NCBI GenBank assembly: GCA_029945375.1
Contig: CM057064.1
Span: 2,852,001 to 2,916,000, forward strand
From: Agaricus subrufescens
Lineage: Eukaryota > Basidiomycota > Agaricomycetes > Agaricales > Agaricaceae
Length of the DNA stretch: 64,000 nt
Direction of reading: 5' to 3'
Numbering within the stretch: position 1 is the stretch's first letter; every line of letters starts with the position of its first letter. Under the pieces are notes generated by a model that had not been told where the DNA came from, made no database searches, and saw only the letters and a program-made list of their open reading frames with translations. Below, piece by piece: positions 11,583 to 24,300 of the stretch. Both the position numbers and the translations under genes were made by a program.

Positions 11583-13133
11583 ATGATGCCCTCCGACTCC
11601 TTCCAGCCCGTCCAGCTCAAAGGCGAGATCATGGACCTCGAGTTCACGCTCGACACCGACCACAGGTCCGTGCGCGTTTCCCGCCGCTCATCCGCCGTCT
11701 GATTAGCCGTCTTCTCCCCCCTACCCCCGCGCCTCCCCAAAAATAGGAAGAGGAGGAGGAACCGGACCACGCAGAGTTGTTTGAATTGCCACACGTCCAA
11801 GCGAAAGGTGCGCGCCCCCGCCCCCGCCCCCGTCCGCTCACCCACCCCCGCCCAGTGCGACCGCAAGCGCCCCTGCCAGCGCTGCATCCAGCTCGGCCTC
11901 GTGCGCCTCTCTTTCCCCTCCCCCGCGAGCGCTGCCTGACGCGATCCCCAGACCGGCCTCTGTGTGTACGAGATCGACGACCCTGCGCTCAGGCAAGCGC
12001 CCCCCCGTCTCCCCCCGCGAGCCCCCACTCACCCCCGATCTGCAGAGACGACCCCACCGTCGACGAGAACACCCGCCTGCGCAACCGCATCGCCGAGCTG
12101 GAGAGTCTGGTCCGCGAGCTCAGAGGTCTGTCGCCCTCCCCTTCTGTCCCCGTCACCCCCGTAACGACCGCGCCCAGGCAAGCCCCATCCCCGCTGGGCC
12201 GAGACCAACTTTAGAGACGGCGATCCAAATGAAAAGTGGCATTCCCGCGCGACCAAATGCGCCCCCGTCAAACGCTCCCCAGACGACCCCGGTCGCAGCA
12301 ACCGGCCTCCCTCTGTCGTCAGCCCCATCAAGACAGAGCCCATCTCCGATGCCTCCTCGTCCCTCTACCGCTTCTCGCCCTCCCCCGGCCCTGCATCCGC
12401 CGCCTCCATCCGATACCACCAGCCCTTTGCTCCCGACGTGCGAACAGCCAACGGCGGCGGCAGCCCCACCTCTCCCTATGACGAGCCCCAGTCACGCACC
12501 TTCCATGTCGGCTCCCCCAATCACCCCTACCCTGCCGGCTATCATGGCCATAATGCCTCCGGCGCAGCCTATTCAGACGGTGGCGGCAGCTCGTATGGAA
12601 ATGGTCATGCCTATCCCAACAACCACGCCGACCACTATCACGGATCGCCGCATCAGCAAGCTTACTGCCCGTGTCGAAATAGCCCGACCCTCGAAGTAGC
12701 GTACATCACGCTTTCGCAACAGCTGCAAAACTCGCTATCGTCGCTGCGGCAGTATGCCCACACCTCCTCGTGTCCACACTACCGCAAAATCATGGAACTA
12801 AATGACCTCATCCAGTAAGATTCATCAACGCTACAATAGTTTCAGCATCTCACTCTCTTAAGCAGTGGTCAAGGGTTCAGCGACTCGACACCGAGCCACA
12901 GCAGCGGCCCTGGCCAGCAAAACCAGCCCTACGACAGCAACACGCCTTCGGACAATGAACTCCTCACTCCATTATCCGCATCCAGCGGCCACGCCTCTTT
13001 CCAAACGGGAACAGGGTCTCCAGGAGTCTCCCCCCAGGAATGGAATAACCTCGCTGCTGCCGGCTACAATCCATATTTTCCCCTACCGTCCAACGCCGAC
13101 CATCATTCTGTGTATAGCCATGTGATACCATGA
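11583..13133 (+). CDS. Zn2Cys6 transcription factor
   Basis: Nuclear DNA-binding regulator of the GAL4 type. Spliced reading: exon 1 from ATG 11583 (MMPSDSFQPVQLKGEIMDLE), then a basic lead RKRRRNRTTQ, then the cluster SCLNCHTSKRKCDRKRPC with QRC and GLC. The spacing CX2CX6CX5CX2CX8C matches the family. Introns of about 48-50 bases split the cluster. The intron after PALR begins GCAAGC, a GC..AG intron. A leucine-containing coiled coil follows (NTRLRNRIAELESLVRELRG). The long last exons are Ser/Pro/Gly/His-rich and disordered, with a SPIKTEPISD motif and a conserved-looking block (SPTLEVAYITLSQQLQNSLS). The final intron (12817-12864) leads to HGQGFSDSTPS and the end SVYSHVIP, TGA at 13131-13133. 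No fungal-specific TF middle-homology domain is seen. Targets are unknown. Confidence 0.85.
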
Positions 13134-13424
13134 AAAAGACGACGGACTACTATTTCGTGATGCTGGGACACTGTTTTTAGATTTTTTTCGCGTCATCTTT
13201 TCTTTGCTTTCTCCCCCCTCCCCCACCCTCCCTGCGTGTATCAGTTAAGTATACCACCCACTCCACTTTCTCTTTCACCTTGTTTCCCGAAATGCTTTGA
13301 TACCATGATTTATTTCCCCTTATTTCTGTAAACCGAATCGATCTCCACACCAATATCCCCATCTTGTATACAAACCCTGTATTTACAATCTCACTACCGC
13401 ACTCGTCCTTGTTGTTTTTTGTGT

Positions 13425-13495
13425 TATCTCTCTCTGTCTCTCTCTGTCTTTATCTCTGAGCTATCTGTTTTCTCTGTTTCCCTCTCTCTCTCTCT
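13425..13495 (+). repeat. CT/TCTG microsatellite
   Basis: Impure tctc/tctg repeat running through the 3' flank of the Zn2Cys6 gene. Confidence 0.8.
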
Positions 13496-14518
13496 TTTGG
13501 TTTGTCGTCAGCACTACCTTTACTATTATGTGTATCGCCCTTTTCTGTACCATAGTAGAAGAGCGGACCGAAAATATATATATAATCTCTACCTTCCCCC
13601 TCCCTGGATCAAAACCCTCCCTTGTTTTAGATTGAAAGGGGAAAAAAAAAAAATCTGATATCTTTTCCGGGGAGATTTCTCACGAAAATCAAGGGTTAAC
13701 GAAACACCTTTTCTCTCTCTTTTTTTTTTTTTTTTTTTTGGAGTTTGAGGAATGTTCTGAGAGAAAGCTCTAATATATTAATAATATTGTTAATAATATT
13801 ATGGATGCTGTTGTTGGTCCTTTTGTACACATCTCCATGCCCGCTTCCCGTATTCGCCGGAATACACACAGGTGGCTGTATGGTAGTTGTAAATATCATT
13901 TATTTGATGTGTATACTACATCGTGTGACCCTTAGTAGTTGTTCGAAGCTCAACAAATTATCGATCAACAAAACAATTTTATATATAACAAAACACCGAA
14001 AACCCTTTGTCGTCCCGAAAATAATGGTTGCTGTCAAGGAGACTTACATCTCTTGTCTTTGACCTGTCTCCCTCTTTTTTCTTTTCCTTTTGTTATACCA
14101 CAATAACAGATTCATCTCTACTATACACCACCAGAACCGAGTCGAAACACACCACCACCACTACAGTATCGAACTAAATACCCTAGCTCCAGTTCACGAA
14201 CCAAAAAGCTATTATATACATATATATATAACCTCGGGCGGTGGCTCACCGACCAAGGTACCACTATGAGCATAATGCAAAAAAGAAGAATCATCAACTC
14301 CACGTCCAACTCCATCATTGGCATTCTTTTTCTTTCTTTGGGTTTTTGTAAAATACCACACAAAAAAAAACACATCAAACAAAAAAGCCCGGTTGCCCAT
14401 GTCAAAAGCTTATCTGTCACTTCCATAACTAAATACTCCACAGTACCAAAACTGACTCGAACCTAAAACCCCACTGTCAACTTGTTCACTAGCGCCATCA
14501 TCAAAAAAAAAGTATGCT

Positions 14519-14538
14519 GTACGGTACGGTACGGTATA
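14519..14538 (+). repeat. ACGGT pentanucleotide run
   Basis: Short run of gtacggtacggtacggt in the gene-poor stretch upstream of the ARP6 stop codon. Confidence 0.7.
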
Positions 14539-15792
14539 TACGGCCCACCTCCCCCTCTCGTATTATCAATTACAAATCACTTACTAAAAGTTGAGTAGTA
14601 GTTAGCCTGAGGACTAACGCCACCCGCCTCCCCGGTGCTAAGTACCCTCCAAAAACAACAATAAACTCATCCTTTTTTTTCCCGCCGGCGCCATCCACCC
14701 TTCCGGAAAAAAATTATCTCCTATGTGTATGTAAATCTGATTTTTTGCAGGACTTTTCCACATCACCGGCTTTTATTTTAAACGACACTCGGGTGAGAAA
14801 AAGAGTTGGCTTTGTATTCTGTTCTTCAAGAAAAGCACATATTTCATTCCTTTTATCGAGTCATCAGCCCAAAAACCCTTCTACAGAGATCTCATATCGC
14901 ATCAACCAGAGATAGATCAACACCTAAAACTTCCTCGATTATTCCCCGCCCAATACGTGTAATTAATCATCAATATTATATACATTTATGTATAGCGTAG
15001 ATGGCAAAAAAAACTAGGCTCCCATCTTTATCCGAGCGCTGATCATCGACCCTAACCCCCTCCCTAACCAACCCGACTGACTCACAAGGGTTAAACCGAT
15101 TCAGAAACATACCCGCCCGAGCAAACTATCGATTACTCATCACAGGCTATTAAACTTTTCTCGGTAAATTTCATTTTAAAATGCTAAAGCGATCCCGAAG
15201 AAAAAACAAAGTTTTATTGACTACGCGAAGAGAAAGGGAGAAAAGCGGAGTGAAGGAGGGAGGGAGGGCAGGGGGGGGCAAAGGGATAGATGGATGGCAC
15301 ACATAACCTATATCGTACATCTCACCTCTCCCAACCCCTTGCTTCACGTACAGATCTAAACACACACACACGCACACTTTTGACACGATAGAGACAGCAA
15401 GAATGCATTCTCCATCAAGATTTCTGTATTAAACAACCTTCCACCCTTGTCCTATTAATCAAAAAAAGAAGAATTCTGAGTCATCGACAACACATAAATA
15501 AGGTCCGGACGGTTCTTCTTCTCTTCTCATGTACACCCAAAAACAAAACATTAAGAATTACTATACGTACCGTTCGGTGTCATACTTCAGGATCACAACT
15601 GCCTATTCAGTCTCCCAAATAAATAGCAAAAGCCTCGGCAATCTTCTATTGATCAAACTGAGCCACTTTTCCCGGGTCCCAACATAGCCTGTCAAAAATG
15701 TAGTTGACAAAAACGAACCCAAACATTTCTTTTTGGGTTTGAAATCACGGATGTAAGGCCCGCAGAGGCACAAACAACGAAAAAAAAAAAAT

Positions 15793-17686
15793 TCATTTCC
15801 TTTTGGTCACACTTTCCCGTCCACTCTGTCTCGTACCGGTTCGGGTGAGCCTCGTGTTAACACTACTTCTACCAGTCGCGCTGCCAGTGGCAGCTACAAT
15901 ACCACGTTCATCGGTCGATCTCTTGCTCCGACCCTGATTGATATTCTGCCGAGCCTCTTCGACAATACCATCGCCTTCGCCTGTCCCGTCGTTCACGGAT
16001 AAACCTGTTAATATGGCTGATTTGAACTTTCGACGCGAGGCTTCGCTGCCCATTTCTTGATATTCTGCTCTTGTCACCACATGGTCCATAAAATTCGTAT
16101 GAAAGGCAGATCGATAGGGTTCAAGGATTGGACTAAGGTCATAAAGGGTGTTAGTGGCTCTGTCAAAGCCGAAAAGAAAGAAAACAGCTCACTCTTCACT
16201 TGAATAGATAACGACTTCACAGCCCGCCGGTGCCACGGGTTGCAGCTCATCCAACCTAACTTGCCCCGTCAGTCATAGCGTCAAAGGCAGAGAATTGAAA
16301 TGTTTACATACAGCCTTCCACGAAATCCTGGGAACTTGGTGCTGCCACCTATCAAGCCAATATTAGCCCAAAACAGCCCTTGCAGGTCTTCCGGCAGTAA
16401 CGAGATCGAGTATGCGATTGTTGACGCTAACCCTGCCTGTTCCAAGCCTGGGAAAGACATATCAGAATTCTTCGAGTGATTTATGCTTAATTAAGTATTA
16501 CCTATATCGTCGGGTCTGAAGATGATTTCTGGCACCATAAATCTCTCATTGCCCATGACTAAAACCTGGTCACCATCAACGCGGGCATCAGCAGGGTCTC
16601 GTATGCGGCCCTTCTGATTCCTTGATAAATCAGGGAGGATATAATCCTGAACAATGGGGTTCGATGTCGAATCAACCCTGCCTTGACGAACCGGTCAATT
16701 TAAAAGAGTTAGTGCCGGATGTTATCCGAGACACGCACAGGTTTCCAAGTCCCGCTTGAGATCAGGGGAAACAAAACAACACTTTTCCTTCACGTCATTA
16801 ACGATAAAGGTTTCGTCCATCATGTTCCATTGCCGATAGGACACAAGCTCCTTGAGATGATTGGTTAAGAGTTTTCCACCGACGTCAACCCTGGCTTGAA
16901 CGGCAGATGTGTCACAACAAAACCGGGATATGCATAGCCAGAAACCGCACCGTTTGACGGCCTTCCAGATTACTTTATTTTCCAGAATGGGGATCACGTG
17001 TGTGAAACTGAAGCCACAATCAACAACGACGCAGCACTCGGGAGAAGGGTGATTGGGCAGCTTAAACAAATCGCCGTGAGGGACGACAGCAGCAGCTAAA
17101 ATCACAAGGGTGAGCAGACTGATCGCTCCCATCAAACTGAATACGAAACTCACGCGTGCAGCGGAAGTAGGAATCAAACTCGTACTCCTCAAAAACGAAC
17201 TGATCATACACGTCCTGGATGTTGGGTAGATTGAAGTATGGTTCCGTCAACAACAGCGAGGTTTGAGTTGTGTCCATCTGATGATCAAGCTCAGACCCAC
17301 ATGGGAGGGGCGAATTTACGGTACCTACATTCAGGACATCCGTGGAGAATAGGCCGTCCCAAATAGCCTTTTGCGCGTCCCAATCAACGATATACCCCTA
17401 CAATGCCTGAAAATTTTCATCACCCGATATAAGCAAACATCAACATGTCCGCAAACCTTTTCAAAAGGCAAACGGTAATGCAGCGAGGAATAGTCTCGGC
17501 ACCGTTCGAATTCATGCCCGTAGTAGGTTGTCTTATCTCCTTTGGAGCGGATTACAGCATTTGGAATGGCTCTGGGCGGAATCAGCGGCAAGACAAACTG
17601 GGTGCTGATGAAAGGTACCGCGGATGCTGCTCCTGCGTGCCGCATTTGAGGGTATGGGCGCCGTTGTCGATGACGAGGACGGGCAT
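15793..17686 (-). CDS. ARP6: Actin-related protein 6 (SWR1 complex)
   Basis: Nuclear Arp6 of the SWR1 remodeller that deposits histone H2A.Z. Exon 1 starts at 17686: [20 protein letters not shown]. It splices to [32 protein letters not shown], then [15 protein letters not shown]. Further Arp6 hallmarks are [71 protein letters not shown] and VMDET-like [20 protein letters not shown]. Distal exons include [18 protein letters not shown] and [18 protein letters not shown]. The last exon (15793-16089) is a C-terminal extension, basic and Ser/Thr/Arg-rich, that goes beyond the usual actin fold ([17 protein letters not shown] onward, ending ESVTKRK). An in-frame upstream ATG exists at 17833, but the Arp6 start aligns at 17686. 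Roughly nine introns are implied. Confidence 0.9.
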
Positions 17687-17947
17687 TCCTGATGGTGATG
17701 GTCGGAGGAGATATCGTGGGAAGGCGGCACTGGACCCTGCCGCCACGCCCGAGCCGTCGAGGGGACCTGTGTGGCCGGCGTGTGCGTCTGGCGATGGCAT
17801 CTGGGAATCACAGGATCCCGGCGATGACGACATGCGTGTTTACTCCGCCTTCTGCTTGACACCCACCATCATATCGTGGTATGTCGTATTTCTGTGCCAC
17901 TGGCGTCTTTATTTACCCTCTCCGCACCACAGACAAAATACACCGCA
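17687..17947. promoter_or_regulatory. Divergent promoter, ARP6 / TANGO2
   Basis: 261 bases lie between two divergent start codons, so regulatory sites are probably shared. No clear TATA box was seen. Confidence 0.45.
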
Positions 17948-19300
17948 ATGTGTATCGGAGTGTGGACCCTGAGCCACCCAGACTATGCCTTGTGAGCCAA
18001 CTCGGTACCTTCTGCGTGTTCGGTTCACTTAGAAGCGAGCATCTTGGATTTAGGATTCTCTGTACTAATCGCGACGAGTTCTTAGACAGACCCACCCAGG
18101 ACGCCCATTTCCATTCATTTGAGGCCGAAAATGACTCCCAACAATCTTCATCGTCTTCTGCCAGCGTCCTTTCTGGCCGAGATGTCCTGGCCGGCGGGTC
18201 CTGGTTGGGCATCAGTCGAACCGGCAAAGTCGCACTCTTGTGAGTGATCAGCCGGTTGCCCCCTTTGGACAATTGACTGACTTTGTCCTCTTGATAGGAC
18301 GAATATAACAGAACCCCTCAAAAAACTCTCTTCTTCCAGGGGTTATTTGGTCTCGTCTTTCCTTCTATCTGATTCATCTCACCCACTGGAGGATCAGGTA
18401 GGCAAGATTGTGCCCCAAGACGCAGAATTCGCCGGATTTAACCTCCTCCTTCTCGCGCCTACTCCACTTGCCTCATCCAACCTTCCAATAGAATCCGAAG
18501 AAGTGCAGGGACCAGAACCAGAACCAGAAACTAAATCAGCGACCGCATCAGGAATCTCACGGGTTAAGAAGCTCACGTATGATGCAATTCTTGCCACTAA
18601 TCATGGTGCTGGCGGTACTCTCGAATCCCGCCGACTCACATCCGCCGAGCAGGCCTGCGGCTGCGTATCAAATGGCATCGATGGCCAGGGAGGCAACGAG
18701 TGGCCAAAAGTAAAAAGGGCCAGCAATGATCTCGCAGGAGTTTTGCAAAACCTACCGACACAAGGATATTCATTTGCCCAAACTGAGAAGACGCTGATAG
18801 AGCATCTCTTTAATATTCTCACGTATGTTAATTCATTTTCATTATATGACGTTCTAACCATATTCTGCCATTGGGGCGCAATCTGGGCCTAACGATACAG
18901 TTGGCAAAGCCCTGACCCAGTCACACAACGCACCGAGCTTCGCAATACCGTGCACGTGGCTCCGTTGTTACGCCATGTCCTTTTTCCAAGTATGACAAAG
19001 GGTCCTAAGACCTCGCAGGCAGACGGCTTACCGGCTTCGTCCCCTGCGCCGTTAACAACCCATTCAAACGGTTCTGATCCTCAACCTCATAATGCGCACC
19101 AAGCTTCTTCTGGTTCGGAACCTTACTATGGAACTCGGTTGTCTACGGTTCTCCTCGTGAGAAACGATGGCTCTGTCCTCTTTATTGAACGCGACATCTG
19201 GAGGCTGGATAATGACGGACGGCCTATAAGAATGGACATACAGGAATGCCGAGGAGAAGGTGGCATCAAAGAAAGAGTGTTCAATTTCAATCTACCCTAG
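17948..19300 (+). CDS. TANGO2 / NRDE-family protein
   Basis: TANGO2-family proteins act in Golgi/ER organisation, haem trafficking or mitochondrial metabolism; the exact role is unsettled. ATG at 17948 gives MCIGVWTLSHPDYAL, with the conserved Cys2. A first intron starts GTGAGCC, and ILCTNRDEFLDRPT follows, containing the NRDE motif that names the family. Downstream are VLAGGSWLGISRTGKVALLT and NITEP, then VSSFLLSD, FNLLLLAP, ILATNHGAG-type sequence, and a C-terminal block YYGTRLSTVLLVRNDGSVLF with IERDIW. TAG is at 19298-19300. Low-complexity Ser/Pro/Glu inserts make it longer than animal TANGO2. At least three introns (about 17992-18053, 18241-18297, 18822-18899) are implied. The gene diverges from ARP6. 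Confidence 0.88.
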
Positions 19301-21395
19301 GTAACCCTATCATGACCACTGAAAGAGTGTATATCGTATATCGTATGTGTAGGCACCAACTGGTCAAATGTAAAATAGCGACATACAGTGCGGACCCTTT
19401 ACCTATCCCTGACATCTGCAGCTCGGATTTATCTCTTCGTACAGATTTGGAAGTTTCTTATCCTGAGAAGAGACCGGCGAGATCATATATCAATTCCGAT
19501 GTCGGGGCTCAACGCTAAATCAGTGAATCTTGGGTGCTGTGGTTTGAGTACCACCTATTCTTACGGTGGCTAGACCGTCAGCCCTACAACGAAGCAAACA
19601 CAATATCATCACATCTTCCAGCCTTCAATCGGAATACCTGTTAAAGCGAAAAAAAATTTAAGCTAACTTATTGGAGCTAAACGAAGGGGCAAGTTCCCCC
19701 CCCCCCCCCAACTCTAATTCTAGTATAACCGAATGGATTAGTGGTACCCATCAAACTGATTCCAACAAAGAAACAAAAATGATAGGAATAAACCTTATAA
19801 TTTTTCTTAAAACCGGAATTACTCCAAACAGTCATGATGTCGTCAAGAGCACGAATATGTTCATCCCTCTCCCCCCCCTACCCAAAGTATAAATCGAAAC
19901 GGTCCACAAACTGGCTGCCTCAGTTCGGGAAAAACAAGGTAACACGGTATACTAGATTGATTTTTTTATGATGATAGGCGCGGCCTCCTTCGGTCTTCGG
20001 GCAAAGACCGTTCTCCCTTTCCCGAGCAGACAACTCGAGTCGGTAAAGAAAATCGAAGTATAAATATTGATTCTACCTACATCAATAATTACAGTTCGCG
20101 TAAGAGGAAGACAGCTAATTAGTCACAAGTTTAAAACCCGGTAGTGGAAGGGGTGAAGGATAACGAGAAACTGCGACAAGAATCAGCCGGGCCTAAGCCA
20201 ATTTGTATCTTACTTTAGTACAAAGATTAATTGAACCGAAGGAGAAGCAAGGAGAAGAACAAAGAAGCAGTCAATATAAGAACAAAAAAAAAAAAGAGAG
20301 AAAAACAAAAAAGACAGTGTGAAGCAACCGATATAATAGACGTCATCCAAAGGGAAATGAGGTACCGAGGGAATGGACCCAGTGAAACTTAATATAATCA
20401 CTCTACATATCCAACAAACGTTTCAAATGAATCATCATCAGAATCATTAAATAAATTCCAAGAACTATACCCACCGTCGTCTTTATATTTAGTTAGAAAA
20501 TCTCACATACGCAGCCACAAAAGCAAGTATATTTCGACGATACGTGCGGAACTAAAACAAAAAGAAATAGAAGCCAACAATCTCGCCACAAGTCAAAAAA
20601 AATCAAACCTCTACCGGTAACTAACTCAAACGCCAAATGATCCTAGTCATAGCGGTCAATGCCAAAGAAGCATCCCAAGACATGCGTGCCACAAAAACTC
20701 ACCGTGACACGAGATGAAAAAAACGTGAACCATATTAGACAGATTGAAAGCTCCTGGGAAGTCAAGTGTTCGTCAATCCCCGGGAGGCAAAGTATATTAA
20801 CATTGCGCTTGTTTGCCCTTAGCAACCCTTCTCAACTCGACGCCACCTCTTCCCAGTTCAGCCTAAACCACCGGCAAACGACCTGATCTATTTAATTCGG
20901 TGGGACAAGCAAAGCAAGTCAATCAAAATATCAAACTGATGATCACAAGGGGATACCCTATCCCCGAATGGCTCTCCTATTTGCATGTGGTTATAAGCAT
21001 CAGTTACATTCAGCATGTCCTTCAGCATTGCAAAAAACGAGCCTCCATCTCCATCTACAGATCTACAGCACCAATTTGGCCGTGTTTTTTCCCTCTGCAA
21101 TACGGCTATAGACCCATCTGGAGCCCGCTATCCAACAACCTCGTTCACCCCTCCCATCGAACATAAAACTCTCTATCCCCAATTACAAGTAAACTTCCAT
21201 TCACACAAAGTGACAAGCAAAATATTTCCGAGCAAGTAAGGCCAACGCACAAAAAAGGGTATCACGAAAAGAAAAAAAAACACACCCGGAAAGAATCGTC
21301 AATCATGTTCGTAAATTAAGACTAAAAGCAGCGCGAAAACAAACACAGACTCAAAACACCAAAGAAAAAGCACAAATAACCAGCTTCCTATCTAC
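19301..21395. other. 2.1-kb intergenic region
   Basis: The region is flanked by two 3' ends, those of TANGO2 (+) and the importin (-). It holds a C12 tract (19699-19710), A-rich tracts (20285-20295) and no convincing ORF, tRNA or repeat. Confidence 0.45.
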
Positions 21396-24300
21396 CTAAG
21401 CCTGAGGCGTAGCAGCATTCTGTTCTGCCTGACTCATAATCTCCATCAGCTGCGTCTGCTGTTCAATGTTCAAAGCCGTCGTCGCAAGTTGGTATATCTG
21501 CGGGTTTTGCGCTTGTAAAGCTACCCAGCACGCGTCAGTAACTATCTTTCCAGCAATAAGACCAGAAATCGACATACTGGTCAGGGCTTGTTTGAAAGTA
21601 ATATAAGGATCAACGGTATCCAAAGGACTGAGATAGCCCAATTCCTCATCAACTTCATCATCTGTGTCGTCTTCATCGTCCTCTTCATCAGCTGGAGCAC
21701 CAGGAGGCTCGACACCACCATTCTTTTCCGCTTCTTGTCTTAATCGAGCACCCTCTTTAGCCAATAGCTCGAGATACGCTGAATCCTGATCCCACACATC
21801 ATCTATAAACAATACGTCAGAAAACGCCCTAAAAAACAAAAGAAACCCGCCGCACCTTCATTATCCTCTAAATTCAAAAACTTTTCATCCGGATCAAAAT
21901 CCTCAATATCATCCTCCTGCAACGCCAATTCCAAGGCCTTCCTCGCTAAATAAATCGTTCACACCTTTAGAATAAAGAAATTAGAAGAAAAACAAACGAA
22001 CCTTCAACCGCCTTTGGGAAATCCTTGAAAGTCCTCACAGCAGCCGCAACGATCCCCGGCCACCCCTCCCTCAGCCCCACAGGTATAGCATTAGCATTCA
22101 ACTCCAACAACGCACACAGCGCCACAATAGTCAACTTCTTATCATGAACCCTCGGTAATTTCTTTTCCGAGTTGTTGATTGCCGCAAACCATTTATCAAA
22201 CAAGATCCTGGTCGCTGACGTAGAGGAAGGTGTAGTCGGGGCAAAGGAAGACGCAGATGGCGAGTCCGACATGCCAGTGGATGATGGCTGAGGAAGTGAT
22301 TCCATGATGTGTAAGGCCAACGCCGGATTGTATAATATCGCATTTATCAAGACTTCGAGGTTAGCAAGTCGTAATGCTGTGCCTTGCGCTTTGTTGAGTA
22401 AGCCAAACGAAAGAGTGATGATTCCTTGAAGGGACTTTACAAAGCAAGTTTGAGAAAACCACGAAGATACAAACAAGAGAAAAATAACATACGTCATTTA
22501 GACATCCTCGTAAATTCAACAACATCGACTCCGCCAATTTAGATCCATTAATCTTGTCATTCTCTCCCAATTGTTCACTCGTTAAAGAAGTCGTATATAT
22601 ATCCAGCAACATTTGAATGTAATCCGGCCTTGACTTGATCGTTTCACTCCCGAATGAAATGAAATTATCTAAAGAAGGAAGCATTTCTGGACGAACAGAA
22701 ATCAATATCCTATCGCGAAAAAGAGATGATGAAGAGGCACACCATCAAGGAAATCAATAGCGTCCGACTTGAACAACTTGTAGGTCGTTTCAAAGATAGG
22801 CCACATTGAAGGAGAGATGGTTCGAGTTTTATAGGTCAGACTGTCAATCAAGTCGTACATATTATCCAACAGTTCTATGTGAAAGAATCAGCGGTCTATA
22901 TCAACCGACAAAAGAAGACCTCGGCCTCACCGAGAAGTTTATTGTTCAAAGTAAATCCAATAATCGGAATGATAACTTCCTGGACTTGAGACAAAATTTC
23001 GGTGGACGATTCGATTGACGCAACGACCTAAGAAAAGGAGTGAAAATCCAGACAGAGAAGGAAGATGGACGAAACCCACGGTACTGATAGTCTTTGCAAT
23101 ACCCATAGCAGCGAAAGTTTTATCATCCTCCATGTCCGTCAAAGAATCTTCAATATCAATATTATCAGCCGCATTCAAAGCGACTTCTTGATTGACTGCT
23201 TCCTTTGCCAAGCGCATATACGATTCGCACTAGAAACCATTAGAGAGTGAGAAAGGATCAGAATCAAAAAGTAACCTACCAGCCGCGCAGTCAATTGAGC
23301 AGCGACAGGCAACAATTCGCTTTGGAATTGATCCACCATAACCTCCATACTCCTATTCAAAATATCCAAATCGGTCTCATCAGACAGCTTCAGTAGATCC
23401 TGAATGACTTTGCCGACTTGTGGCGCAACGACCGACTTCACTGCGTATGTATGGCACGTTTTAGGGTACGTTTGAAAGAGTGAAAATCGCGAACATACCC
23501 TCTTCGTGAACTAGGACCAATTCCGTCAAAGCCAATGCCGCCTGAACTCTTACAGGTAGTTCTGGATGGTCTAAGGCAGCAAACGTGACCCTGAAATAAT
23601 CTTCTAAATCCTGATGAGATAACACCGACCAATGAGCCAAATTTTTCCCGAAAAATAAGCTTATAACCAAATACCCGCTTATTACTGAAAGTCAGTCCAG
23701 CTTTGGTGACCGTTCCCAAAATTTCCAGTGCCTGCAAAAAATATCGTAAAGCCTCAATACCCGACCTAAGAGTTACAAAGAACGTACGATAGCACGATTG
23801 TATGACTCAGAATTCGCGTTCATCAACACTGGCTTGACAAATTGCAGTATGAACTGTTCCATATTGTTCTTCACCTCCGGGTGTCGCATTATCCAAGGAC
23901 CTAAAGCAGCTGTCATGTTGAATGCACCAAACTTTTGTTGTGGGGAAGCATTACTGCAAAACAAACATGATTTTAGAACCTTTGGGGTAGGAGATATTAT
24001 GGAAACGTACGAGCCCAGGACTTGGTTGATGAACCCAAGGATAGGTAGGAAAGTAATCTTGGTCCGATTGCTGGCCAATGCGAATAAGAAAGACGTGGCG
24101 GCGGACACGGGAGTTGAGAAATTGTCATATTCATCTGAAAACATGGTGTTAACCGAATAGAGGAATGAATAACTGGGAGGCGGTACAAATATACGAACCA
24201 ACAGCCAAATGAATATAATCAACCGGATCATGTTCCCAAAGTTGCTGTCTCATAGAATTAAAGGTCAACTGCGGGAAAATGAACGTAGACACAAGGGTCT

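Larger units (their letters stand above)
13134..15792. other. 2.7-kb gene-poor region, AT-rich
   Basis: No coding gene was supported. The region holds CT-rich microsatellite (13425-13495), T20 (about 13720-13739), AT-rich blocks with TAATATTAATAATATT (13770-13802), an ACGGT pentamer run (14519-14538) and further A tracts. It lies between two 3' ends, those of the Zn2Cys6 gene and ARP6. Long 3' UTRs or a non-coding transcript are possible. Confidence 0.5.

Noticed and set aside
11057..12028. 323-codon minus-strand frame over the Zn2Cys6 gene
   Set aside because: It lies antisense to a well-supported spliced gene in GC-rich sequence, where long chance frames are expected. No domain is visible.
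13419..14062. Short frames in the 13.4-14.1 kb pyrimidine/AT-rich stretch
   Set aside because: They come from microsatellites and homopolymers, with biased composition and no splice context.
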